Source of the DNA: UBA7446 sp049596455
GTDB taxonomy: Bacteria > Bacteroidota > Bacteroidia > Flavobacteriales > Flavobacteriaceae
NCBI GenBank assembly: GCA_049596455.1
Contig: JBMYLP010000002.1
Span: forward strand, 62,001 to 126,000
Direction: 5' to 3'
DNA length: 64,000 nucleotides
The first letter of the stretch is position 1, and each line of letters opens with the position of its first letter. Below, piece after piece: positions 26,198 through 33,874 of this stretch. The notes under the pieces were generated by a model. It made no database searches. It saw only the letters and a program-made list of their open reading frames with translations, and was not told the DNA's origin. The translations under genes were made by a program, and so were the position numbers.

Positions 26198-26344
26198 ATG
26201 GCAAATAACACAGGCAAAAAGTATGGAGGCAGGAAAGCAGGCACTCCCAACAAAGTAACTACAGAAGTAAAGAATAAACTTGTAAAACTAATAGACGGAA
26301 CTATTGAAGAACTGTCATCAACAAATCTTACAGTTGCCAAATAG
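26198..26344 (+). pseudogene. Truncated terminase-small-subunit-like ORF, 48 residues
   Basis: It begins M-A-N-N-T-G-K-K-Y-G-G-R-K-A-G-T-P-N-K-V, a start typical of Bacteroidota phage-derived proteins (DUF5681/terminase-small-subunit-like). The T-T-E-V-K-N-K-L helix aligns with the 87-residue protein at 24712. It stops early, at the point where the second helix of the longer protein would continue. Likely a decayed copy. Confidence 0.5.
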
Positions 26345-26395
26345 TTGCCAAGAATTAGTAGCTTTATACCAAGTTCTTTGCTAAGTCTTCTAAAG

Positions 26396-26420
26396 AAAAA
26401 ACCCACCTATTATGGTGGGC
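26396..26420 (-). terminator. Intrinsic terminator downstream of tRNA-Ala
   Basis: On the minus strand CCCACC-ATAATA-GGTGGG is followed by six T. It lies about 33 nt after the 3' end of the tRNA gene and probably ends its transcript. Confidence 0.7.
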
Positions 26421-26452
26421 TTTAAGAATGTGTAGTGTAGCGGTATCACTTG

Positions 26453-26526
26453 TGGAGAAGAAGGGATTCGAACCCTCGACCTCTTGACTGCCAGTCAAGC
26501 GCTCTAGCCAACTGAGCTACATCCCC
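26453..26526 (-). tRNA. tRNA-Ala (anticodon GGC)
   Basis: 74 nt on the minus strand. The acceptor begins GGGGATG; the D arm is GCTC...GAGC; the anticodon stem CTTGA/TCAAG holds the loop CTGGCAG, anticodon GGC; the T arm GAGGG-TTCGAAT-CCCTT is followed by CTTCTCC and discriminator A. The third acceptor pair is G-U, the alanine identity element. The acceptor has one T-T mismatch at the sixth pair. No CCA is encoded. Its 3' end faces the accessory islet, the usual orientation for tRNA-targeted integration. Confidence 0.92.
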
Positions 26527-26591
26527 GCAGAAGGCAAACTTACTAAAAATCACAAAGTCCACGTCGTCAAATAAAGTCTTAATTTTATACC

Positions 26592-27356
26592 ATGAAACAC
26601 AACGCTAAGATTGTCGTTTATACTACTATCATAGGACCGTATGATGGACTTCTACCACAACCAAAATTTAATGGAGTAGATTATGTTTGCTTTACCGATC
26701 AAAATTTCCGCTCAAAAACATGGAAAATAATTCCCCTTCACGCCAAAGCACTTAGTCCGGCACGTACGTCCAGACACCCTAAAATTGTTCCTCACGCGTA
26801 TTTAAAAGAGTACGATTACTCTATTTACATGGACGGTAACATCTTACTGATTAGAAATCCAATTCCATTACTTAAAGAGGTGTTGGCACATGCGCCAATG
26901 GGAATTTTTGACCACAATCAATGTTCCGATGCCCGTGACTGTGTTTACAAAGAACACCAAGCCATTATCGATTTATACCATGAAAGCGGCGTGTTGAAAG
27001 ATGATTTTCAAGTTATGGAAACCCACATGAAACGCTATCGTGATAGTGGATATCCAGAAAATAATGGTCTGATTGTGGCAGCTGTAATGTTGCGAAATCA
27101 TCACCATCCTGATGTCATCAAAACAATGGAAACATGGTGGGATGAATTTTGCCATGGCAGTAAGCGCGACCAACTCAGTTTTAACTTCGCTGCTTGGAAA
27201 AACAACTTCTCGCCTTTCATTATTAACGGTGACGTGCGTAACAATCCGTATTTTTACATGATTGGTGTTCACCGCAAAAGCTATAAAGGCAAGTATTTAC
27301 GTTACAAACTAAAACGTATTTTTGGACGCATAAAACATCCAAAGCCAACGGCATGA
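26592..27356 (+). CDS. DUF616-type glycosyltransferase
   Basis: 254 residues, soluble, C-terminus very basic. It follows the DUF616 pattern: I-V-V-Y-T-T-I-I-G-P-Y-D near the start, V-C-F-T-D near 35, a Y-S-I-Y-M-D-G-N-I motif at about 75 (DxD-like nucleotide-sugar site) and R-D-Q-L-S-F near 195. Probably adds a sugar to a surface polymer; donor unknown. Divergent from tRNA-Ala and first of an overlapping gene cluster. Confidence 0.7.
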   Translation: MKHNAKIVVYTTIIGPYDGLLPQPKFNGVDYVCFTDQNFRSKTWKIIPLHAKALSPARTSRHPKIVPHAYLKEYDYSIYMDGNILLIRNPIPLLKEVLAHAPMGIFDHNQCSDARDCVYKEHQAIIDLYHESGVLKDDFQVMETHMKRYRDSGYPENNGLIVAAVMLRNHHHPDVIKTMETWWDEFCHGSKRDQLSFNFAAWKNNFSPFIINGDVRNNPYFYMIGVHRKSYKGKYLRYKLKRIFGRIKHPKPTA

Positions 27357-28114
27357 CAATAGGAACGCTTACAACCCAACACAAAAACGGTGTGGCTACC
27401 ATTACCTTTGCGCATCCAAAGCATAACTGCTTCCCACAAGCGCAATTGGTTGCCCTTACGAAATCCATAAACGCTGCAGCAAATGACAATGGTGTTCACG
27501 CTATTTTATTACAAAGCGATCCTTCCAAAGCCTTTTGTGCGGGGGCTTCGTTCGATGAGCTTTTAGAAGTACAAACCCCTGAACAAGGCAAAACCTTTTT
27601 TATGGGATTTGCCACCCTGATAAACGCCATGCGTCTGTGTTCAAAACCCATAGTAGGGCGAATTCACGGTAAAGCCATAGGTGGCGGTGTGGGTATTGTT
27701 GCTGCTTGCGATTATACTGTGGCTACTGTAGCCGCACAAGTACGCCTATCCGAATTGGCGATTGGTATTGGTCCTTTTGTGATTGCCCCAGCGGTGGAAC
27801 GCAAAATTGGCACATCGGCATTAGCCTCTTTAGCCCTACAACCCAACCAATGGAAATCTGCTGATTGGGCACTAAAACACGGTCTTTTTACAGAAGTGTA
27901 TGCTGATTTTGACGCGGCTAATAATGCAGCCATTGCAAAAGCTGAACAGTTGGCAAAGTATGCCCCAGAAGCTGTAGCCGAACTTAACAAAACCCTTTGG
28001 GCAAACACTAATCATTGGGAAGAACTTCTTCCAAAAAATGCTGAAATTTCGGGAAGACTCTTACTTTTGCCCGAAACACAAGCCACACTAAAAAAACTTA
28101 AATCTAACGGATGA
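27353..28114 (+). CDS. Enoyl-CoA hydratase/isomerase family protein
   Basis: 253 residues of the crotonase fold. The oxyanion-hole segments are K-A-F-C-A-G-A-S-F-D (about 60) and G-K-A-I-G-G-G-V-G-I (about 105), with E in L-S-E-L-A-I-G-I near 140 as a likely catalytic acid. It could hydrate 2-enoyl-CoA or methylglutaconyl-CoA; specificity is not clear. It overlaps the DUF616 gene and queD by ATGA. Confidence 0.85.
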   Translation: MTIGTLTTQHKNGVATITFAHPKHNCFPQAQLVALTKSINAAANDNGVHAILLQSDPSKAFCAGASFDELLEVQTPEQGKTFFMGFATLINAMRLCSKPIVGRIHGKAIGGGVGIVAACDYTVATVAAQVRLSELAIGIGPFVIAPAVERKIGTSALASLALQPNQWKSADWALKHGLFTEVYADFDAANNAAIAKAEQLAKYAPEAVAELNKTLWANTNHWEELLPKNAEISGRLLLLPETQATLKKLKSNG

Positions 28115-28560
28115 GTAAAATTCGTATTACCAAAAGCTTTTCATTTGAAACGGGGCACGCACTTTATGGCTATGATGGTCTTTGCAAAAATGTGCATGGA
28201 CATAGCTATAAACTAGATGTCACTGTTATTGGCACACCTATCAGCGACCCAAACCATGTAAAATACGGTATGGTTATCGATTTCAAAGACCTAAAAAAAA
28301 TCGTTAAAGGAGAAATTGTAGATGTGTTTGATCACGCTACCGTTTTTAATAAAAACACGCCTCACGTAGCTTTAGCAGCCACATTAGAAGAAAGCGGACA
28401 TAAGGTATTATTAGTTGATTATCAGCCTACTAGTGAGGAAATGATTATTGACTTTGCCGCAAAAATTAAGGCTAAACTTCCTCAAAATATTAAGCTTCAC
28501 CATTTAAGGCTCCAAGAAACAGCAACCTCTTTTGCCGAGTGGTACGCTGCCGACCAGTAA
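28111..28560 (+). CDS. queD: 6-carboxytetrahydropterin synthase family protein
   Basis: 149 residues. Zn-binding His in E-T-G-H-A and V-H-G-H-S, catalytic Cys in G-L-C-K-N, D-H-A-T-V-F-N in the middle, P-T-S-E-E-M near 110 and L-Q-E-T at the C-terminus, all matching the PTPS/QueD family. It makes the queuosine/7-deazaguanine precursor from dihydroneopterin triphosphate. Length is slightly longer than the usual 120 because of an insert near 85-100. Confidence 0.88.
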   Translation: MSKIRITKSFSFETGHALYGYDGLCKNVHGHSYKLDVTVIGTPISDPNHVKYGMVIDFKDLKKIVKGEIVDVFDHATVFNKNTPHVALAATLEESGHKVLLVDYQPTSEEMIIDFAAKIKAKLPQNIKLHHLRLQETATSFAEWYAADQ

Positions 28561-28564
28561 TTTG

Positions 28565-28572
28565 TACTTTTG
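28565..28572 (+). promoter_or_regulatory. Candidate -7 element 4 nt before the LpxH-like ATG
   Basis: TACTTTTG matches TAnnTTTG and lies exactly 4 nt before the start codon, in the 16-nt gap after queD. It may give an internal leaderless promoter. No -33 TTG at 17-23 nt was found, so support is partial. Confidence 0.3.
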
Positions 28573-28576
28573 TACC

Positions 28577-29338
28577 ATGAACATACCCAAAGGGAAAAAA
28601 ATTTATTTTGCTTCCGACAATCATTTGGGCGCACCAAATCTTGAAAAAAGCAAGGTGCGCGAAAAGCAATTTGTTGCCTGGCTCGATAAAGCCAAAGATG
28701 ATGCCGCCGCCATTTATTTGTTGGGCGATTTGTTCGATTTGTGGATTGAATACAAACGAGTAATCCCCAAAGGATTTGTAAGAGTCTTAGGGAAACTTGC
28801 CGAACTTGCCGATGGCGGTATTCCCATCTATTTTTTTGTGGGAAATCACGATATGTGGATGCAAGATTATTTTGAAACCGAATTGGGAATTCCTGTATTC
28901 TTCGAACCCCAAAAACTTGAATTTAACGGAAAATCATTTTTTATTGGTCATGGCGATGGGCTAGGGCCTGGAGACAAAGGCTATAAGCGTATGAAAAAAG
29001 TGTTTCGCAATTCTTTTATTCAATGGATGTACCGCCTTATTCACCCCGATTTAGGGTTGCGCATTGCGCAGCATTTATCACTAAAAAACAGATTGATTTC
29101 TGGTGATGACGACAAAATTTACAATGGTCCAGACGGAGAATGGTTGGTACAGTATTGTAAAGAAAAATTAAAAACCCAACACACGGATTATTTTATTTTC
29201 GGACACCGTCATTTGCCCCTTGACATTGAGCTGTCCAAAACATCGCGCTACATCAATTTGGGGGATTGGCTAGAGTATAACACCTACGCCGTTTTTGATG
29301 GCAATACGCTGAGTCTTAGCACTTGGGAGGCAACATGA
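28577..29338 (+). CDS. UDP-2,3-diacylglucosamine diphosphatase-like metallophosphatase
   Basis: 253 residues from the ATG at 28577; an earlier in-frame start lies within queD. Calcineurin-like motifs in order: S-D-N-H-L-G, L-G-D-L-F-D-L-W, G-N-H-D-M-W, G-H-G-D-G-L-G and G-H-R-H-L-P. This matches LpxH/LpxH2-type enzymes that release lipid X during lipid A synthesis at the inner membrane. Its stop overlaps the hflX start (ATGA). Confidence 0.85.
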   Translation: MNIPKGKKIYFASDNHLGAPNLEKSKVREKQFVAWLDKAKDDAAAIYLLGDLFDLWIEYKRVIPKGFVRVLGKLAELADGGIPIYFFVGNHDMWMQDYFETELGIPVFFEPQKLEFNGKSFFIGHGDGLGPGDKGYKRMKKVFRNSFIQWMYRLIHPDLGLRIAQHLSLKNRLISGDDDKIYNGPDGEWLVQYCKEKLKTQHTDYFIFGHRHLPLDIELSKTSRYINLGDWLEYNTYAVFDGNTLSLSTWEAT

Positions 29339-30546
29339 TTGAACAAAAAACACATCATTTCGAGTATGCCGTACTTGTTGGGATTATCAATCAGCAACAA
29401 AACGAACAACAAGTCCAAGACTATATGGACGAGTTGGCATTTTTGACCCTTACCGCAGGCGGCGAGGTAAAAAAACGCTTTACTCAAAAACTAGACACAC
29501 CAAACCCCAAAACCTTTATTGGAACTGGCAAAATGGAAGACGTGCTCGCCTATGTAAAAACGCATGACATTAGCACTGTTATCTTTGACGATGAATTAAC
29601 TCCAGCGCAACAAAGCAATATCGAAGAGCTATTAAAATGTAAAATTTTAGACCGCACGGGTCTTATTTTAGACATTTTTGCGCAGCGCGCCAAAACCAGC
29701 TATGCCCGAACACAGGTAGAGTTGGCGCAATATCAGTACCTGTTGCCACGACTAAAAGGACTTTGGACACACTTAGAACGCCAACGTGGAGGTATTGGAA
29801 TGCGTGGTCCTGGAGAAACCGAAATTGAAACCGACCGCCGTATTGTCCGAGATAAAATATCATTGCTTAAAAAGAAACTGACCACCATTGACCGCCAAAT
29901 GGCAACCCAGCGAGGCAACCGAGGTGCTTTGGTGCGCGTGGCATTGGTAGGCTATACCAATGTGGGAAAATCTACGCTTATGAACGTGCTGAGCAAAAGC
30001 GATGTTTTTGCCGAAAACAAACTCTTTGCAACATTGGACACCACAGTGCGAAAAGTGGTGGTAGAAAACCTCCCTTTTTTACTTTCCGATACGGTAGGAT
30101 TTATCCGCAAACTGCCCACCCAATTGGTAGAGAGTTTTAAAAGCACTCTAGACGAAGTTCACGAAGCAGACCTGCTTTTGCATGTGGTAGATTTGGCACA
30201 TCCGCAGTTTGAGCAGCATATAGCTTCTGTCAACGAGCTCCTTGCCGAACTAAAGGTGCAAGACAAGCCTACGCTAATGGTTTTTAATAAAATTGATGCA
30301 TATACGCCCGAAACCTTTGATGAAACCGATTTGATTGCTAAACGCGGCACTGAACACTATTCACTTGAAGAATGGAAAGAAACCTGGATGGCAAAAACCC
30401 AAGGCGATGCGGTTTTTATTTCAGCAGCCAAAAAGACAAACCTACAGCACTTTAGGCAGCGCCTTTATCAAAAGGTACGAGAATTACATATAACCCGTTT
30501 TCCATACAACCATTTTCTCTATCCAGAAATTGAAGTAGAGCAATAG
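29335..30546 (+). CDS. hflX: Ribosome-associated GTPase HflX
   Basis: 403 residues from the ATG at 29335 (M-I-E-Q-K), overlapping the upstream stop. The HflX N-terminal domain (about 1-170) includes F-I-G-T-G-K and the G-P-G-E-T-E-I-E-T-D-R-R glycine-rich motif. The G domain has G-Y-T-N-V-G-K-S-T-L (G1), D-T-V-G-F-I (G3) and N-K-I-D (G4). It splits or rescues ribosomes under stress. Confidence 0.93.
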   Translation: MIEQKTHHFEYAVLVGIINQQQNEQQVQDYMDELAFLTLTAGGEVKKRFTQKLDTPNPKTFIGTGKMEDVLAYVKTHDISTVIFDDELTPAQQSNIEELLKCKILDRTGLILDIFAQRAKTSYARTQVELAQYQYLLPRLKGLWTHLERQRGGIGMRGPGETEIETDRRIVRDKISLLKKKLTTIDRQMATQRGNRGALVRVALVGYTNVGKSTLMNVLSKSDVFAENKLFATLDTTVRKVVVENLPFLLSDTVGFIRKLPTQLVESFKSTLDEVHEADLLLHVVDLAHPQFEQHIASVNELLAELKVQDKPTLMVFNKIDAYTPETFDETDLIAKRGTEHYSLEEWKETWMAKTQGDAVFISAAKKTNLQHFRQRLYQKVRELHITRFPYNHFLYPEIEVEQ

Positions 30547-30655
30547 CATTTGGCTAATTTTTTTGCTATATTAGCATAGAACAAACCCTAAATCTGTTCT
30601 TTACACCACATATCATTTGAGAACGTTTTTGGGGGATACAAACCAAACGTTAGCA

Positions 30656-31075
30656 ATGAAAAAAAGAGAACCCATTCAACACATCATGACACCCAACCCC
30701 ATTGTTTTAAATATAAACGATGGACTAAGTCAAGCGGAAATTTTATTTAAAACCCATAAAGTTCGCCATTTGCCTGTGGTTTCTGGAGATGAAATTAAAG
30801 GTATTTTGAGTATGACCGATCTTGCTCGTATCAGTTTTGTGGACAGCTATGACCCTGAAAACTTTACTTTAGACACATCGGTCTATTCCATGTTTTCGTT
30901 AGAGCAAATCATGGTGCGCAATCCTAAATGCATTTCGCCACAAACCACCATAAAAGAAGCGGCAGAACTCTTTTTAGATGTAGAGTTTCATGCCTTGCCA
31001 GTAACAGAAAACGGCAAATTGGTGGGGATGCTCACAACCACAGATTTGATTCGGTTTTTAGTAGAGCAATATTAA
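30656..31075 (+). CDS. CBS-domain pair protein
   Basis: 139 residues from the ATG at 30656. Two CBS repeats: I-M-T-P-N-P-I-V ... H-L-P-V-V-S-G-D-E-I-K-G-I-L-S, and I-M-V-R-N-P-K-C ... A-L-P-V-T-E-N-G-K-L-V-G-M-L. CBS pairs bind adenine nucleotides and act as energy sensors. The PPK2 genes begin 79 nt downstream, so a nucleotide-linked role is plausible but not shown. Confidence 0.85.
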   Translation: MKKREPIQHIMTPNPIVLNINDGLSQAEILFKTHKVRHLPVVSGDEIKGILSMTDLARISFVDSYDPENFTLDTSVYSMFSLEQIMVRNPKCISPQTTIKEAAELFLDVEFHALPVTENGKLVGMLTTTDLIRFLVEQY

Positions 31076-31154
31076 CTGCTCCATTTAAATTTTACAGACT
31101 GATGTTGAATGATTTTTATCTATTCAATAGCTAGCGCTCTACCCAAGAAAACCT

Positions 31155-32003
31155 ATGAATTATACTTCCGAACACTTGACGCAAATTCAAACAAGAAAAG
31201 ATGCCATTCGTGTAGCCAGCGAAAACAATATTCCTATTGAAAAAACACTAAGCAAATTACAATATGAAGCCGAGTTGCGAAAACTTCAGTCGGAGTTGGT
31301 TACGCTGCAACAATGGATTGCCAAAAACAAAATGCGTGTCGTAGTTATTTTTGAGGGTCGAGATGCCGCAGGAAAAGGAGGTGCCATCAAGCGATTTAAA
31401 GAACATTTAAATCCTAGATCTTCTCGCGTTGTGGCACTTACCAAACCCACAACAGTTGAACAGGGACAATGGTATTTTAGACGCTATATTAAAGTACTGC
31501 CAAACCCTGGTGAAATTGTCTTTTTTGACCGAAGTTGGTATAACCGTGCCGTGGTTGAGCCCGTCATGGGATTTTGCTCTAAAGATCAGTATGACAAATT
31601 CATGACCCAAGTTCCCGAGTTTGAACATTTGCTGTACGAAGACAATCTAAAAATCATCAAATTTTGGTTTTCCATTTCAAAAGAAGAACAACAGAAACGC
31701 TTTGAAGCACGGCTGAACAATCCGCTTAAACAATGGAAATTTAGCCCAGTGGACGTGCACGGGCAAAAGCTATGGGACGAATACACCCATTACAAATCGC
31801 AGATGTTTAGCAAAACCCACACCAATTTTAGTCCGTGGATTATTGTAAAAACCAACAACAAAAAACAAGCCCGCTTAGAAAGCATGCGCTACGTACTTTC
31901 GCAGTTTGACTACGATCAAAAAGGAGCCATGTATAATGAGTTGCTTCCTGACCCTAACATTATCATGCGCTATCATCGCAGTGCCATACAAATTGATATT
32001 TAG
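31155..32003 (+). CDS. ppk2: Polyphosphate kinase 2 family protein, copy 1
   Basis: 282 residues. Walker A G-R-D-A-A-G-K-G-G at about 67-75, lid helix region R-R-Y-I, and Walker B-like D-R-S-W-Y-N-R-A near 122-129. PPK2 enzymes phosphorylate nucleotides with polyphosphate or the reverse. It has an extra C-terminal tail (about 20 residues, Y-N-E-L-L-P-D-P-N-I-I-M-R) absent in copy 2. Forms an operon with copy 2, 3 nt apart. Which nucleotide class is used cannot be read from motifs. Confidence 0.92.
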   Translation: MNYTSEHLTQIQTRKDAIRVASENNIPIEKTLSKLQYEAELRKLQSELVTLQQWIAKNKMRVVVIFEGRDAAGKGGAIKRFKEHLNPRSSRVVALTKPTTVEQGQWYFRRYIKVLPNPGEIVFFDRSWYNRAVVEPVMGFCSKDQYDKFMTQVPEFEHLLYEDNLKIIKFWFSISKEEQQKRFEARLNNPLKQWKFSPVDVHGQKLWDEYTHYKSQMFSKTHTNFSPWIIVKTNNKKQARLESMRYVLSQFDYDQKGAMYNELLPDPNIIMRYHRSAIQIDI

Positions 32004-32006
32004 CCT

Positions 32007-32783
32007 ATGCCATCTCATTATACTAAAGAAGAACTGGAATTGCTCAATTCAAAAATTGGGCGTTATATGCTTTTGAAAAGCAAAAAAACGAATGTGGCTA
32101 AAGCATTAGAAGACACTAAGTATGTTGTTACGCTTGCAAAAAAGCAAGAGGAACTCATTAAGCTTCAAAATTGGGTTATTGAAAACGACAAGAAGGTGGT
32201 TATTCTTTTTGAAGGGAGAGATGCTGCGGGAAAAGGGGGCGCCATTCGACGGATATCCCAATATATTAACCCTAGACATTTTAGAGTAGTTGCCTTAGAT
32301 ATTCCTACCGATGATGAAAAAAAGCAATGGTTTTTTCAACGTTATATCAATCATTTGCCAAAACCTGGAGAAATGGTTTTTTTTGATCGAAGTTGGTATA
32401 ACCGAGCAGTAGTAGAACCGGTCAATTCGTTTTGTACCGAAGAAGAATACACGATTTTTATGGGACAAGTCAACCCATTTGAAAGGATGTTAGTGGAGTC
32501 TAACACCTATTTGATAAAATTGTATTTTTCAATAAATAAAGAAGAGCAAGCCAAACGCTTTGCAGAAATTAAAGACAACCCACTAAAGCGTTGGAAAATG
32601 ACTCCAGTAGATGAAAAAGCACAGGCGTTATGGAACGATTATTCGCAATATAAATTGAAAATGTTTGAAAAAACGAATACCAAAATAGCCCCTTGGGTCA
32701 TTATTGATGCCAACAAGAAATCTAGTGCTAGACTTAAGGCAATTGAGCATATTTTAGACACAATCCCATACAAAAAGGTATAA
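32007..32783 (+). CDS. ppk2: Polyphosphate kinase 2 family protein, copy 2
   Basis: 258 residues, homologous to copy 1 over its full length, with the same G-R-D-A-A-G-K-G-G and D-R-S-W-Y-N-R-A motifs and W-K-M-T-P-V-D-E-K-A matching W-K-F-S-P-V-D-V-H-G. It lacks the C-terminal tail of copy 1. Probably arose by tandem duplication; the divergence suggests different nucleotide preference or heteromer formation. Confidence 0.92.
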   Translation: MPSHYTKEELELLNSKIGRYMLLKSKKTNVAKALEDTKYVVTLAKKQEELIKLQNWVIENDKKVVILFEGRDAAGKGGAIRRISQYINPRHFRVVALDIPTDDEKKQWFFQRYINHLPKPGEMVFFDRSWYNRAVVEPVNSFCTEEEYTIFMGQVNPFERMLVESNTYLIKLYFSINKEEQAKRFAEIKDNPLKRWKMTPVDEKAQALWNDYSQYKLKMFEKTNTKIAPWVIIDANKKSSARLKAIEHILDTIPYKKV

Positions 32784-32801
32784 AAATCATTTTAAAAAGG
32801 A

Positions 32802-33674
32802 TTACAGTGCCATATTTACACCAATACCAAACACTTGGCGCACTTGCAAGTCTTTTACGGCATTGTCGTCATAAACAAGGTGTACAATCACATTAGCAGA
32901 AATGTTTTTGTTTACCTTCATGTTTAGCGCAGCTTGATAATCCAAGTCCACGTTTTGCGGCTTGTCTAAGTAATTGCTATATAGCCCTAACCGTTGCTCT
33001 AAACTTACATTTTCAAAAAGATTGGCAAGCCAAAAAGCATTTAATGCACCCCCAAATTCAAGGCGAGAGCTTTTCCCTTTTTCTACGCCAAAGTAGGTTG
33101 CATCGGCAGCCAAATTTTCGGTAAAGGTCCTGCTAACAAATGTAAATCGCGGACTGACAGGAGAAACATTCATCCACAAATTATCGTGCTCTTTCCAACT
33201 TAGACCAAGCCCAAACTGCAAATAAGCAGGTGACAAAACACCTGATTTTTTGATGCGGATTTCATCGCCGTTGGTATTGGTACTGTATTCATATCCGTTT
33301 GTAAAAGGCGTTTTAAAGCCCATAAAAGCGGAGTAACTCCATAGCTTAGAAAAGCGTTTTCCAAGCAAAGATTGTACCTCAAAACGATCGCTAGTCTTCT
33401 TATAAAAATTACTGCCACTGGTTTTCGCAAGACCGTAATCTACCAAAAAAGTGGTGTCCCATGTCCAAACATCTTTTTTATAATTGAAGGTATAGTCTGC
33501 TAAAAAATTAAGCGAAATATTGTCTTCGCCCCCTAACACCCAATTGCTAAACGTAGCTTGATTAAACAACAGTGAGGCTTTGCCATTTTTAGCCCAATGT
33601 GTGGTCTCGGTTTCGGTTTGTGCAAAAGTAAGGGTGCCACAAAAAAGAAGCATCCATAAGTAGTTTTTCATCAT
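32802..33674 (-). CDS. DUF3078 outer-membrane-type protein, copy 2
   Basis: 290 residues with a signal peptide (about 1-19, ends T-F-A-Q). It has many alternating strands with aromatic ends (W-V-L-G-G-E-D-N-I-S-L-N, Y-L-Q-F-G-L-G-L-S-W-K), consistent with an outer-membrane beta barrel, and matches the Bacteroidota DUF3078 family. Paralogous to the upstream gene at 33875. Last of the extended suf cluster, but a 200-bp repeat-rich gap separates it from its paralogue, so it may be transcribed separately. Confidence 0.8.
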   Translation of the reverse strand: MMKNYLWMLLFCGTLTFAQTETETTHWAKNGKASLLFNQATFSNWVLGGEDNISLNFLADYTFNYKKDVWTWDTTFLVDYGLAKTSGSNFYKKTSDRFEVQSLLGKRFSKLWSYSAFMGFKTPFTNGYEYSTNTNGDEIRIKKSGVLSPAYLQFGLGLSWKEHDNLWMNVSPVSPRFTFVSRTFTENLAADATYFGVEKGKSSRLEFGGALNAFWLANLFENVSLEQRLGLYSNYLDKPQNVDLDYQAALNMKVNKNISANVIVHLVYDDNAVKDLQVRQVFGIGVNMAL

Positions 33675-33739
33675 GTATGATTTAGGTTAACACTGCAAAT
33701 ATAAAAAGAAATGGTTAAGGACTGAGTATCGGCATCTCG

Positions 33740-33859
33740 GCAAGCTCGATGTCCTAAGTGCTGAGCAAGCCCGATGTCCATAGTGCTGAACAAACTCGAT
33801 GTCCTTAGTGCTGAACAAACTCGATGTTCTATGAAGGGGTGCTGAGCTTGTCGAAGCAC
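33740..33859. repeat. 25-bp tandem repeats plus REP-like hairpin
   Basis: Three full 25-bp units (33740-33764, 33765-33789, 33790-33814) and a partial fourth share the core CTCGATGTCC-TAAGTGCTGA with a few changes. Next to them GTGCTGAGCTTGTCGAAGCAC forms the REP-like hairpin seen between genes in many Bacteroidota genomes. No gene is likely here. Confidence 0.7.
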
Positions 33860-33874
33860 CCAATAATTTAGACC

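Noticed and set aside
26188..26406. 72-codon minus-strand ORF opposite the truncated terminase-like ORF
   Set aside because: Its start lies in the tRNA terminator hairpin and it is antisense to a better candidate; no protein features.
22178..26450. CRISPR array or complete integron in the islet
   Set aside because: Repeats are few, of differing type and not regularly spaced, and no cas gene or integrase is present.
26440..26470. Direct repeat of the tRNA-Ala 3' end (attL) elsewhere in the islet
   Set aside because: I searched by eye for the 3' 20 nt of the tRNA between 22 and 26.4 kb and found no good copy; integration at this site stays an inference.
33671..33859. 62-codon minus-strand ORF starting M-L-R-Q-A-Q-H-P
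   Set aside because: Produced by reading through the tandem repeats and REP-like hairpin; this peptide start is a known artefact of such repeats.
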